A DNA stretch of 64,000 nt from Pseudorasbora parva (GCF_024679245.1 NC_090188.1:36982992-37046991); one strand, 5' to 3'; positions 9,301 through 18,516 are shown, counted from the first letter of the stretch. Translations and numbers: made by a program. Notes: generated by a model not told the origin, from the sequence alone.

Positions 9301-10842
9301 AGGGAAGTCATCGCGGTCCGAGAGAATCAGTCTCTCAACCCCGCTCGGTTCCCCTGAAGCTGTTCCCAAGGGTCCCGTATCAGTCTCGCCAACCTGCACT
9401 CGCACCGCCCCGTTCCTAGCCTTGTTTCCCCAAGCGGCATCCGCGCATAACGACCCCAATAACGCCGAAAAGGCGGGCCAATTCGTCCCCAGAATTAGCG
9501 GATGCCGGAGGTGGGGACTAACCGCCACCTCAACATTATGCTTTTTCCCCCTAAACTGTATCGTGACTGGGACAACCGGATATTCCACCACATCCCCGTG
9601 CACACACCGCACCTTAACCATGCGGCTTGTATCCAATGCCCCAGGCTGCATCAGGCTTTGATGGATCGAGGTTTGGTTACATCCTGAATCCACCAAGGCC
9701 TGATATGTACCCCCCTTGATACTTACAGGAATTTGGTACTCTCCTGCTTGATCGGGGGTGGTCCGCTGGACGTCCGGGATCCGGATCATTGTCCCGATGT
9801 CCATCCTCGGACATCGGTCCACAAAATGATCCGGATCACCGCACCGCCAGCAGGCCAGCCCAGGCTTACCCGCCACCCCTGCGGCGGGGAGTGGGTTGGA
9901 GGATGAGCGCGGAAAGGGGGCGGAACCAGAGCCATTGTCACCACCAGCCCCCAGTGGCCCCGCCCCCCTGGGCGGGACCCGCGAACTCCCAGACGGTCCA
10001 AGGCCCATCCCACCCCGGCCTCTGGGGGGGACGCGAGGAGGGCCTGGAGGGCGGGACCTGGGGAGAGGGACAGGTCGAGAGAGAAAGAGAGAGGGGGGAG
10101 AGAGAGAGGGAGAAGTTAGTGGGGGTTCGCCGACCCCCGGGCACGCCACCAGGTGGTCCTCCGCCAGGTGGATGGCCGTCTCCAGCGACGTGGGCCGGTG
10201 GCACTGGACCCACTCGGCGGTCTTCCGGGGAAGCCGAGTGATGAACTGCTCCAGCACCACCAGATCGACAACATGGTCCACGTCGCTGCCGCCGGCCAGC
10301 AGCCATCTGCGGCATTCGTCCCGGAGCTGTTGGGCCAATGCGAAGGGTCGACCGGACTCACCCCACTCCAGGGAGCGGAAACGCTGGCGGTGTTGTTCTG
10401 GGGTCCGGCCGACCCGCTGAAGTATGGCCCGCTTCAGGTCGTCGTAGTCCAGGAGGTTCGCGACCGGTAGATGTTGCGCGGCCGCCTGGGCTTCGCCGGA
10501 TAGAAGGGGGATGAGGCGCACCGGCCACTGTGCCCGGGGCCACCCGCAGGCCTCCGCGGCTTTTTGGAACAGATCTACGAAGGCCTCGGGGTCATCTTCC
10601 GGCCCCATCTTCTGGAGGGGCACGTGCACCGGTGCGCTGGCCCACCCAGCGGCCTCGGCGCGAACCTCCCGGTCCATCGAGCTCCGGAACCGCTCGCGGT
10701 CCTCTTGCTGGCCTTGGACGATGGCCTCGAAGCGGCGCTCCTGTTCGGTCCGAAGGTCCAGCAATGCCTTATGGTGTTCCTGGTGGAGGACCGCGAGGGA
10801 GTTGATGATCTCCGCAAATGGCGAGGCGGAGGGTGTTGTCAT
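6313..10842 (-). CDS. gag-pol: Gag-Pol polyprotein of a Gmr1-like retrotransposon
   Basis: Uninterrupted 1509-codon frame from the first Met after the primer site (10842). Numbering from that Met: residues about 100-235 are a Gag region with a SCAN-like helical block (FRSLEWGESGRPFALAQQLR); a Pro/Arg-rich linker; a CX2CX4HX4C zinc knuckle at 331-344; a protease with ALVDSGCNQ (DSG at 385-387); an integrase HHCC finger at 587-624 and catalytic Asp657, Asp715, Glu751 (D35E), followed by a GPF module near 890; RT at about 1005-1215 with YLDD at 1154-1157; RNase H with QTDAS, TIEKE and CSDHAPL. All key residues are present. The integrase-before-RT order is characteristic of Gmr1-type elements, and related Gag is the proposed source of vertebrate SCAN domains. 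The C-terminus past the Gly run is probably not native. An in-frame Met inside the LTR (10923) is less likely as start. Confidence 0.93.
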   Translation of the reverse strand: MTTPSASPFAEIINSLAVLHQEHHKALLDLRTEQERRFEAIVQGQQEDRERFRSSMDREVRAEAAGWASAPVHVPLQKMGPEDDPEAFVDLFQKAAEACGWPRAQWPVRLIPLLSGEAQAAAQHLPVANLLDYDDLKRAILQRVGRTPEQHRQRFRSLEWGESGRPFALAQQLRDECRRWLLAGGSDVDHVVDLVVLEQFITRLPRKTAEWVQCHRPTSLETAIHLAEDHLVACPGVGEPPLTSPSLSPPSLFLSRPVPLPRSRPPGPPRVPPRGRGGMGLGPSGSSRVPPRGAGPLGAGGDNGSGSAPFPRSSSNPLPAAGVAGKPGLACWRCGDPDHFVDRCPRMDIGTMIRIPDVQRTTPDQAGEYQIPVSIKGGTYQALVDSGCNQTSIHQSLMQPGALDTSRMVKVRCVHGDVVEYPVVPVTIQFRGKKHNVEVAVSPHLRHPLILGTNWPAFSALLGSLCADAAWGNKARNGAVRVQVGETDTGPLGTASGEPSGVERLILSDRDDFPLEQSQDETLKHAFQQVRTIDGQSLQPALPVTYPYFAIIKDRLYRVTQDTQTKLDTTQLLVPKSRREMLFQAAHSNPMAGHLGQAATLNRLMTRFFWPGIHDNVRRWCASCPECQLVNPLAAPKAPLRPLPLMQVPFERIAMDLIGPLERSARGHRFALVIVDYATRYPEAVALRNISAKSVADALFRLISRVGIPKEILTDQGTAFMSRTLSELYGLLGIKSIRTSVYHPQTDGLVERFNRTLKSMIRKFVQEDAKNWDRWLEPLLFAVREVPQASTGFSPFELLYGRQPRGVLDVLRETWEEGPSLAKNEIQYVMDLRTKLHTLGRLSRENLLQAQDRQSRPYNRGTKLRKFTPGEKVLVLLPTSSSKLMSKWQGPFEVARQIGELDYEVIRSDRNGARQIYHLNLLKKWNEVESVLLATVIGGEDDLGPEASIKAQSVALAPGGDHLSPLQLADLSKLQAEFADVFSPLPGRTDLIQHHIETEPGVVVRSRPYRLPEHKKKVVQDELGAMLDMGVIEESNSDWASPIVLVPKTDGSVRFCVDYRKVNAVSKFDAYPMPRVDELLDRLGTARFYSTLDLTKGYWQIPLSPLSKEKTAFTTPFGLHQFVTLPFGLFGAPATFQRLMDRILRPHAAYAAAYLDDIVIYSHDWQRHMQHVRAVLRSLRRAGLTANPKKCAIGRVEVRYLGFHLGHGQVRPQIDKTAAIATCPRPKTKKEVRQFLGLAGYYRRFIPNYSDLTSPLTDLTRKGLPDTVQWTEPCQQAFTQVKAALCGGPLLHSPDFSLPFLLQTDASDRGLGAVLAQEVEGGERPVLYISRKLSKREAKYSTIEKECLAIRWAVLTLRYYLLGREFTLCSDHAPLQWLHRMKDTNARITRWYLALQPFKFKVVHRPGAQMAVADFLSRNGGGGGGGGAAGRTAPRPESGGGGMWQGGRGSARSAAGERAAGRAVSEWVGRRSITPVSCSSNERGDGIKHQRNRRPGRERVGLLVREHRD
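6516..6531 (-). other. Polypurine tract next to the 3' LTR
   Basis: On the minus strand GGGCGGTGGGGGTA lies directly against the TG of the 3' LTR, where plus-strand priming starts in LTR elements. It is G-rich and interrupted by single pyrimidines. Confidence 0.55.
6561..6585 (-). repeat. 25-base poly(C)/poly(G) tract in the 3' end of pol
   Basis: A 25-base homopolymer of C on the plus strand, read as G on the coding strand. It encodes a run of eight glycines immediately after the RNase H C-terminus (ADFLSRNG). Length changes here would switch the frame of the last 80 or so codons, including those extending into the LTR. Its length may also be a sequencing or assembly artefact. Confidence 0.9.
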
Positions 10843-10866
10843 GGCGGCGGCTCTGTCCTGCTTCCT

Positions 10867-10884
10867 TCCCGGGTTTCGGCACCA
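10867..10884 (-). other. Primer binding site, tRNA-Phe type
   Basis: On the minus strand TGGTGCCGAAACCCGGGA begins one base inside the 5' LTR. It is the exact complement of the 3' 18 nucleotides of vertebrate tRNA-Phe with CCA, as I recall that tRNA (acceptor stem GCCGAAA). This marks the minus-strand DNA priming site. Confidence 0.8.
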
Positions 10885-10885
10885 G

Positions 10886-11264
10886 TGTAGCAAGTTCGAT
10901 ATAGTAAGGAAGGAAGAGGACACAGGGGTCGGCTGGACTGTTGATGCGTATCTTTATTTTCTCTTTCTCAATGTCAATAACACACTTCTTCGTGTGTTCT
11001 CAGTCAAACTCATAAGCAACAATAACTTCCGGTTCGCGGCACTTCCGGCTTCCGGGTAAACTCAGTCTCTGTGTTCTCGCACCAACAGTCCGACTCTCTC
11101 TCTCCCTGGTCTCCGGTTCCGCTGATGTTTTATCCCGTCTCCGTGCTCATTACTGGAACAAGAGACAGGTGTTATTGATCTGCGTCCAACCCACTCACTT
11201 ACCGCTCGTCCCGCGGCCCTCTCTCCCGCTGCAGACCTCGCTGAACCACGCCCCCCTTGCCACA
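10886..11264 (-). repeat. 5' LTR of the Gmr1-like element
   Basis: A 379-bp repeat identical to 6137-6515 except T11144 for C6395. It contains the same TATA-like motif, ETS-like cluster (11025-11055) and AATAAA, and would act as the element's promoter reading toward lower coordinates. Confidence 0.95.
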
Positions 11265-11683
11265 TCTGGTGTGTCTCCCAGGTGGCTCGTGGCAAACTTT
11301 AAATGACACTTTTTATGGATATCTTTAAGAAATGGCTTTCTTCTTGCCACTCTTCCAGAAAGGCCAGATTTGTTCAGTATACGACTGATTGTTGTCCTAT
11401 GGACAGAGTCTCCCACCTCAGCTGTAGATCTCTGCAGTTCATCCAGAATGATCATGGGCCTCTTGGCTGTATCTCTTCTCCTTGTATGAGCTGAAAGTAA
11501 AGAGGGACGGCCAGATCTTGGTAGATTTGCAGTGGTCTGATACTCCTTCCATTTCAATATTATCGCTTGCCCAGTGCTCCTTGAGATGTTTAAAGCTTGG
11601 GAAATCTTTTTGTATCCAAATCCGGCTTTAAACTACTCCACAACAGTATCTCGGACCTGCCTGGTGTGTTCCTTGTTCTTCAT
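11265..11683 (-). pseudogene. Tc1 transposase, N-terminal DNA-binding part
   Basis: Begins at an ATG at 11681-11683 (MKNKEHTRQVRDTVVE), then has a TAG at codon 17 (11633-11635), where related copies carry a sense codon. After the stop: FKAGFGYKKISQALNIS, then LKWKEYQTTANLPRSGRP, covering the paired helix-turn-helix and its GRPR-like hinge, and TTISRILNKSGLSGRVARRK up to the LTR element's TSD. It joins logically to 5542-6130. Dead through the nonsense codon, the two-base deletion and the insertion. Confidence 0.8.
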
Positions 11684-11985
11684 AATGCTCTCTGCGCTTT
11701 AAACAGACCTCTGAGACTATCACAGTGCAGGCACATTTATACGGATACTTGATTACACACAGGTGGATGCTATTTATCATCATTAGTCATTCAGGTCAAC
11801 ATTGGATCATTCAGAGATCCTCACTGAACTTCTGGAGAGAGTTTGGTGCACTGAAAGTAAAGGGGCCGAATAATTTTGCACGCCCAATTTTTGCAGTTTT
11901 TGATTTGTTAAAAAAGTTTGAAATATCCAATAAATTTCATTCCACTTCATGATTGTGTCTCACTTGTTGATTATTCACAAAAAAA

Positions 11986-11990
<5 letters not shown>

Positions 11991-12062
<72 letters not shown>
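11991..12062. repeat. (GA)n microsatellite
   Basis: About 36 GA units that replace the outer end of the Tc1 right TIR, suggesting that the array arose at, or recombined into, the element end. Confidence 0.95.
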
Positions 12063-12065
<3 letters not shown>

Positions 12066-13600
12066 TTTTAAGGTTTTTTTTGAAGGATCTACAAGCAACC
12101 AGCAAATACGAGACATGAAAAAATCTATAAAAAATCACAACTCAATCGCACTGCATTCACAACAAAATGGGTAAGTACATAATTGTGTTCATAAATGTTT
12201 ATGATATAAATAAATGGTTTAAATCATTTTGAATGCAATGGTTTAAAAGATCTTCAAGATACAGAAATGTAAAAAAACATTTTTTTACAATCAACCTATA
12301 AAGGTCATGCAAAATGGTATTCAAACTCACATTAGACTCTAATAACATTAAATAAAGCACACAGACAGTACCCGAGATTATTAACGAATGAATAAATTCT
12401 CATACTTTGTTGTGTTGTTCCAGTCGTGACATCGCAGAATCTAGAATAGAATCGTCGCGAATCGCCGTTGTGTCTGTAATCAACAGCAATTCGTCCATAG
12501 AGCCTCTAGCTGGTACTCAAGTGCTATTATTTATTTATTTTAAAGTTAAATGCAGTATTAATCAAATGGTCGAGTTTGTATTATATCCAGGTATTGCTGT
12601 TGTATTACCCACTGCATTGAATAGATGTTCAAAACTATCACAATGTGAAACTATTTTCATATTTTTGTGAAAAGTGTCTTGTGACTCTCCATAAAAATAG
12701 TAAGCTTAATGGAAAACAACTGAAAGCACAAATATGAAACTATCCCGCCGATTCCGTGTAAATTTGCCAATTCTTTCCAACTGCAGCTGGAGGAAAATGA
12801 ACAAATACCTATCACAATATTTACCAAAATCCACTGGGGATTCAATGAAAATACAGCACGCACTCAAACAGTAAAGATGTCTCCATTTTCCTAATCTTTT
12901 TCTTATGCGTGTCTTGTGCTTTCTTATATGCTCTAGTACTTTAGCAGATGTGATTCTTGGGCCTGGCACTTCTCCTCCTCGAGTCTTGTTTTCTCTTTTG
13001 CTTGCCCCTGTCTGTTTCATAAAAAAGAGCCTTGGCTAGAAAAGGCCAACATTCTGAAAGGAGATTTATATAATGGCTGTATGTGTCTGAAGGCAGACAT
13101 TCAACATCAGGAAAGCAACTATCCTAATGGGAGTGATCACCATGGTGATCTTGGGTAGCCATACAGGACTGTCTTGGCAGCCGTGTGTGAGGATCTGGCT
13201 CGCTGTCGGTGGAGCACATTGATTAGTGCTGGAACACACCGGAGCTGCTAGAGCCATTAAACCATGTATTTTCTTAAGGGTGAGAGGCACCAGAGAAATA
13301 AGAAACAAGGGAATTGTGGACCTTTTTTTAGTTTTGTTTTTTTCTCTTCCCTCCCCTGACCACATACTGCTTTTATAGACATAATGACATCATTAATTTA
13401 GATAAAAGAGTCACAAAAATCATTAAAAGGCCCATATACAATTCATCTTGTTTTTCTTCTTTTGGAAACTTTTAGTTCTAGTAGCTTTTTGCACTGTCCC
13501 CTCCTTTAAAAATCAGACTGACCAAACAATCCGTATTTAAACAAAATCTGTTAAAACCAGACTGAAATGATCAGGATATTGTTAAAAAGAAAAATCTAGT
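12063..13600. other. Non-coding AT-rich sequence
   Basis: No gene recognised. Open frames here are short and lack codon-like structure. 13060-13300 is a GC-richer, apparently single-copy block without repeat signatures; it could be conserved non-coding sequence, but only a cross-species alignment would show this. Confidence 0.4.
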
Positions 13601-13610
13601 TTCTCTCTCT

Positions 13611-13679
13611 CACACACACACACGCACACGCACACGCACACGCACACGCACACGCACACGCACACGCACACGCACACGC

Positions 13680-13715
<36 letters not shown>

Positions 13716-13732
13716 GCACGCGCACACACACA
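13611..13732. repeat. (CACACG)n / (CA)n compound array
   Basis: A hexameric CACACG repeat (about ten units at 13620-13686) embedded in (CA)n, ending in CACGCGCACGCGCACAC. It alternates purine and pyrimidine strictly throughout. Confidence 0.95.
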
Positions 13733-15064
13733 GTATCGAAAAGAACCTAAAGGGGTAATATGTAGAAATTAGAAAGATGAGGTAATTCAAACATCACTGA
13801 TAGTTTGATTATAAAGTATATTTAAGACTATAAACTATGTAGATCTGGCTATGCGAGACTGAATAAATATTTTCTTTGCATGACAAAGTGTCATTAGCAT
13901 ACAGAAAAGCTCTTTCGGCATTATCCTGAAACATTGTATTAGCATTAATTAACATTGTCAGATTCATGTGTCAGAATGAAAGTGAGGATCTTGGAAGAGA
14001 GTATATACGTCACATCCTTTTGTTACACAAATTGGCAATACAAATTTATACATATTAATAGATACAAAATATTTAATAATTTTAAAATTCGTTGAATAAT
14101 TTGCATTGTAATTTATCTTAATGATTCTGGTACCTTAATGGACCCATTAACGGTACTTTGTAAAAATGTCAGGTCTCCAATTGAAAATTTTCTAGTGACT
14201 GATCACATCAAAATTTTCAGTTGGCCAAATTACAAAGTCTTTATCTCTCAAAAGGTCAGAATTATTACTTGTGAATATCACATAGCGTCTGAGTAGTTCC
14301 TACAGTTTAATTTAAATTTACTTCACAAATAATTAATACAAATTTGTACATTTTTATTAATTAATTAATAATTAATACAATTTATTATTTTATGAACTAG
14401 TTAATAAAATGTGTTCACTTTTAATTTAGTTAAATTTAGTTAAATCTAGATTTTGTTCCTACCACTTCATGTAAAATATATCTGATTCCTTATAATAAAG
14501 TTTTTTTTTTTAAGTTGACATGGAGATGAATGCATCCAAGATGTAAAAGAATTTCCTGCATCTGCGCATTAACAGGACGTCTCAAAGCCTTGAGCTGAGA
14601 CTCACCAGCATCACAAACTGGCACTTTGACGCGTCCTGGCATACGCTGAATCCCCTCCGCTGTTGTAAGGGTGGCAGTGTTTTCCACCTTGAAAAGGAGA
14701 TGAAAGACATTTCCTCCTTTTAGCAAAGGACACATAAAGGTGGCCAGGCGTCGAGAGGACACACTGGAGCAGGGGGCCTTTGTGCCACCCCCCGGTCATC
14801 CGGACACATGCCCACTTCCCTCCACAATGGCTTTATTTGGCCTTGGAGAGCCGCCATGAGCAGGCCCCATAGGGTGTCGAGACAAACAGCATCACATTGG
14901 ACTAGGTGACAGCATAAATTAACACCTACAGTAATAAATATATTGACGTTTAAAACATTGCATAAACCATGCAATATCTGCATGAAAAAAAAATATTATC
15001 AAATGTAAAAGAAATATATAATTTATTTAGTGGTATTTATTTATTTTTTTGGAGATCATGAGTA
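13733..15064. other. Non-coding sequence with a GC-richer single-copy block
   Basis: Mostly AT-rich, including TTAATTAA-type runs at 14320-14420. 14500-14890 is more balanced in composition and unlike the repeats around it. A 90-codon minus-strand frame crosses it (14490-14762), but I recognise no domain and see no splice or start context to support a gene. Confidence 0.4.
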
Positions 15065-15435
15065 CACTGTAAAAAAATATTTAGAAAAAAAGTTACCTGG
15101 TTGCCTTAAAATTTTGAGTTAATACAATGAACATTTTTTGAGACTCGACAACCTTTATTAAAATATTATTAAAAGATTTTGTAAGCATATTGGGTAATTG
15201 TGTGTGTTTTATTTCTGATGATGTAGTGAAACATGCCAAATAGTGCTATTTTCATGATTTATCAAATTTTTTATGTGGTTCAGATACAAAAAAATTGAGT
15301 TTCTATTTATTAAACAAATTTCCTTCATTGTATCAACTCAAATTTTTAATTTCAATAAACTCCAAATTTTAAGGCAACCAGGTTACTTACTTTTTTGAGT
15401 TAAACCAACAAAAAACAACCAATTTTTTTACAGTG
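15065..15435. mobile_element. 371-bp MITE with CACTGTAAAAAA termini, TA-flanked
   Basis: Ends CACTGTAAAAAAA and TTTTTTTACAGTG are inverted and lie between TA dinucleotides (15063-15064, 15436-15437). Subterminal blocks also mirror each other: GTTACCTGGTTGCCTT on the left, AAGGCAACCAGGTTAC on the right. A second copy in opposite orientation lies at 63278-63692. Non-autonomous; the parent transposase is unknown, though TA flanks suggest the Tc1/mariner or a related superfamily. Confidence 0.8.
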
Positions 15436-15628
15436 TATGTCATTCAGACATAGTTTTAATGTCTCTGATTTAAGCTTCAGAAAAAGAACATTTTTGTGAA
15501 TCAGTTCAAACTTTGTTTCAATTAATCGATTCTAATAAATTGTCTTATTCAGTAATTTTTGTGCATTACCACTACAAAAAGTTCATGCAAGACTCCATGT
15601 GGCAATTTTCATATATTAAAATGCTTAA

Positions 15629-16160
15629 AGGCGACCCATTATGCGCCTTTTAACAAGATGTAATACAAGTCTGTAGGGGAAGTCTCTGCTCAAAAATTTC
15701 CCACAGATCATTTATTATAGTTTGTCAAATTTGCCGCCATTTGAGTGTGATCAAAAACATATAGTTTTTGTGTGTGTCTCTTTATACGCAAACAAGCTGC
15801 TGCTCCCAGCCCCCTTTCCAGAAGAGGGCGGAGCCAGTACAGCTTGTGCTTCGGATACCCCGGCAACAACAAAACCAAACAATGTCACGCAGCCAAAATG
15901 TCAGAATTTGTCATTTGCAGTTGTTCAGCCTTACATGTTCGAACCGGAGTCAGACACTGATGGGGAGACTCAGGAAGAAGTTACAACTTTTAAAATGCAA
16001 CTGGACGTTTCCAAGTTGATTCAACTCATCGACTAGCATGTACCGTCATGTTAATCTAAAAATCTTCCAGAAACAACTTCATGCAAATCCAGCTTCTTTA
16101 CAAATCTCATAAACTTACATTTTATTCACAATAGAATATAGATCAAATATAAAATGTTGA
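15629..16160. mobile_element. TTAA-flanked element, left part only
   Basis: Begins AGGCGACCCATTATGC directly after TTAA (15625-15628), the same end architecture as the elements at 35383, 41329, 43142 and 44563. No matching right end was found; the sequence is cut by a Tc1-like remnant from about 16161. The family is probably piggyBac- or Kolobok-like from the TTAA target. Confidence 0.55.
15722..16036 (+). pseudogene. Short exon-like frame in the TTAA element
   Basis: A 104-codon frame, MSNLPPFECDQ... ending KLIQLID. Its part QPYMFEPESDTDGE (about 15928-15970) resembles a (Q/R)PYxFEP segment that I remember from the N-terminal exons of fish transposon-derived proteins. It is far too short to be a transposase and is probably a fragment carried by a non-autonomous copy. 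Function unknown; the link is from memory. Confidence 0.3.
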
Positions 16161-16790
16161 CAGTGAGACATTTTGAAATTTCATGCCAAATAATGGCTCA
16201 TTTTGGATTTCATGAGAGCTACACATACCAAAAAAGCTGGGACAGGTAGCAATAAGAGGCCGAAAAAGTTAAATGTACATAAAAGGAGCTGGAGGACCAA
16301 TTTGCAACTTATTAGGTCAATTGGCAACATGATTGGGTATAAAAAGAGCCTCTCAGAGTGGCAGTGTCTCTCAGAAGTCAAGATGGGCAGAGGATCCCCA
16401 ATTCCCCCAATGCTGCGGCGAAAAAGAGTGAAGAAAAATCAGAAAGCAGTTTCTCAGGGAAAATTTTTAAAGAGTTTGAACTATTGATCATCTACAGTGC
16501 ATAATAAAGACAGAGAATCTGGAACAATCTCATACTGGATGCCTGAGACCTTCAGGCCCTTAGACGGCACTGCATCACATACAGGAATACTACTGTAATG
16601 GAAATCACATTATGGGCTCAGGAACACTTCCAGAAAACATTGTCGGTGAACACAATCCACCGTGCCATTCACCATTGCTGGCTAAAACTCTACAGGTCAA
16701 AAAAAGAAGCCATATCTAAACAAGACCCAGAAGCACAGGCGTTTTCTCTGGGTCAAGGCTCATTTAAAATGGACCTCATTTAAAATGCAC
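16161..16790 (+). pseudogene. Tc1-like element remnant, 5' TIR and transposase N-terminus
   Basis: Starts CAGTGAGACATTTTG, followed by TIR-like sequence including AAAAAAGCTGGGACAGG, then at 16384 ATGGGCAGAGGATCC, encoding MGRGSPIPPMLRRKR, the start of a Tc1 transposase related to the one at 22319 (which also starts MGRGSP). The DNA-binding half is recognisable with frameshifts to about 16775, including TVNTIHRAIHHCWLKLYRSKK. The catalytic domain is missing. A 16-bp tandem duplication (CTCATTTAAAATG(G/C)AC) lies at 16757-16788. Confidence 0.7.
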
Positions 16791-16969
16791 CTGAACACAA
16801 CAAGCTCGTCGTAATCAAGAAGTAGGAAGTAGGAAACTTCCGATAGCACGTGAAGGCAGCAAGATTTTGCAGGAAATTAGCCTCTATCAGTTGCCTGTTT
16901 TTGTCACATAATTTCTGTCTACAAAAAGGAAATTAGCATTACCTATGGGTAGCGAGTTTTGAATAGTTT

Positions 16970-17095
16970 TAATTGTGAATTAATATCTCACAATTCTGAC
17001 TTTTTTTCTCACAATTTTCATTACTGTGAAAAAAGTCAAAACTGCATGTTATAAACTCACAATTGCGAGACAAAGTCCAAATTAAAAGATATACT
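16970..17095. repeat. CTCACAATTCTGAC minisatellite-like block
   Basis: Several imperfect, partly inverted units of the type TCTCACAATTCTGACTTT and CTCACAATTGCGAG. The same motif fills 40440-41320. Confidence 0.6.
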
Positions 17096-17399
17096 GAATT
17101 AAATACTTACCTACTATACAGGTGCTGGTCATATAATTAGATTTATTTCACTAATTCCATTAAAAAAGTGAAACTTGTATATTATATTCATTCATTGCAC
17201 AGAGACTGACATATTTCAGATGTTTATTTATTTTTAATTTTGATGATTATAACTGACAACAGAGGAAAATCTGAAATTCAGTATCTCAGAAAATTAGAAT
17301 ATTATTGAAGACACCCTGTGCCGCACTCTAATCAGATAATTAACTCAACACCTGCAAAGGCCTTTAAATGGTCTCTCAGTCTAGTTCTACAGGCTACAC

Positions 17400-18516
17400 A
17401 ATCACAGGGAAGACTGCTGACTAGACAGTTGTCCAAAAGACGACCACTGACACCTTGTACAAGGAGGGCAAGAAACAAAAGGTCATTGCAAAAGAGGCTG
17501 GCTGTTCACAGAGCTTTCTGTCCAAGCACATTAATAGAGAGACGAAGGGAAGGAAAAGATGTGGTAGAAAAAAATGTACAAGCAACAGGGATAACCACAC
17601 CCTGGAGAGGATTGTGAAACAAAACCCATTTAAAAATGTGAGGTAGATTCACAAAGAGTGACAATAATGAACTGACAAAGATGTAAAAAAAAAAAGTGTA
17701 CCTTGAATGCAATGTAAGTCGGTTTGGATAAAAGCGTCTGCCAAATGCATAAATGTAAATGTACGAGTGGACTGCAGCTAGAGTCAGTGCTTCAAGAACT
17801 ACTACGCACAGACATATGCAAGACATGGGTTTCAGCTGTCGCACTCCTTGTCAAGCCACTCTTGAACAACAGTCAGCGTCAGAAGTGTGTCGCCTGGGCT
17901 AAAGACAAAAATGACTGGACTGCTGACGAGTGGTGCAAAGTTATGTTTTCTGAGGAAAGTAAATTTTGCATTTCCTTTAAAAAAACAGGGTCCCAGAGTC
18001 TGGAGGAAGAGAGGAGAGCCACACAATCCACTTTGCTTGAGGTCCAGTGTAAAGTGTCCATAGTCAGTGATGGTTTGGGGTGCCATGTCATCTGCTAGTG
18101 TTGGTCCACTGTGTTTTCTGAGGTCCAAGGTCAACGCAGCCATATACCAGGAAGTTTAACAGCACTTCATGCTTCCTGCTGCTGACCAACTTTATGAAGA
18201 TGCAGATTTCATTTTCCAAAAGGACTTGGCTCCTGCACACAGTGCCAAAGCAACCAGTACCTGGTTTAAGGATCATGGTATCCCTGTTCTTAATTGGCCA
18301 GCAAACTCACCTGACCTTAGCCCCATAGAAAATCTATGGAGTATTGTGAAGAGGAGGATGCGATATTCCAGACACAACAATGCAGAAGAGCTGAAGGCCA
18401 CTATCAGAGCAACCTGGGCTCTCATAACACCTGAGCAGAGCCACAGACTGATTGACTCCATGCCACGCCGCATTGCTGCAGTAATTCAGGCAAAAGGAGC
18501 CCCAAATAAGTATTGA
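17400..18516 (+). pseudogene. Tc1 transposase, multiply frameshifted
   Basis: Plus-strand DD34E transposase in pieces. The N-terminal HTH is at 17455-17646 (KQKVIAKEAGCSQSFLSKHI, GRKRCGRKK). It is then interrupted by the inserted tail at 17690-17762. The middle is at 17840-18000 (WTADEWCKVMFSEESKF, where the first catalytic Asp of the usual SDES is replaced by Glu). The catalytic end is at 18169-18516, with FQKDLAPAHSAK (second Asp), SPDLSPIENLW (Glu, 34 residues later) and the C-terminus IQAKGAPNKY. Insertion, frameshifts and the altered Asp make it inactive. Confidence 0.85.
17690..17762 (+). mobile_element. 3' tail of an L2-type LINE or its SINE
   Basis: GTAAGTCGGTTTGGATAAAA and GCGTCTGCCAAATGCATAAATGTAAATGTA match, from memory, the conserved 3' end shared by fish L2 LINEs and the SINEs they mobilise, ending in a short TAAATG-type repeat. 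It interrupts the Tc1 transposase. A diverged copy of the same end lies at about 55360-55395. Confidence 0.65.

Larger units (their letters stand above)
6132..11269 (-). mobile_element. Gmr1-like Ty3/gypsy LTR retrotransposon, apparently complete
   Basis: Bounded by a perfect 5-bp target duplication TCTGG (6132-6136 and 11265-11269) with TG...CA LTRs of 379 bp each (6137-6515, 10886-11264). The LTRs differ at one position: C6395 versus T11144, a CpG to TpG change. Read on the minus strand the order is 5' LTR, tRNA-Phe-type primer site, one Gag-Pol frame, polypurine tract, 3' LTR. Within the polyprotein the order is Gag, protease, integrase, RT, RNase H, with integrase upstream of RT. This is the arrangement known for Gmr1 of cod and unlike ordinary gypsy elements. 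The single LTR difference and open frame indicate a very recent insertion into the Tc1 element. Confidence 0.95.
5325..11987 (-). mobile_element. Tc1-like transposon split by an LTR retrotransposon
   Basis: The left end starts CAGTGCCTTGCGAAAG after a TA at 5323-5324. Its inner TIR (about 5400-5540) reappears inverted at about 11865-11985, giving TIRs of roughly 210 bp. The right TIR lacks its outer 90-100 bp, where a (GA)n array begins instead. Removing the 5138-bp insertion (LTR element plus one TSD copy) leaves about 1.5 kb, the normal Tc1 size. The transposase is on the minus strand with a nonsense codon and a small deletion. A 260-bp fragment of the same family lies at 38857-39117. Confidence 0.9.

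Noticed and set aside
9789..10470. Plus-strand frames of 105-174 codons across the LTR element Gag region
   Set aside because: GC-rich antisense shadows of Gag; compositionally biased, no domain.
14490..14762. 90-codon minus-strand frame as a host exon
   Set aside because: No recognised domain, and low-complexity K/L end from an A-run; no splice context supports it.
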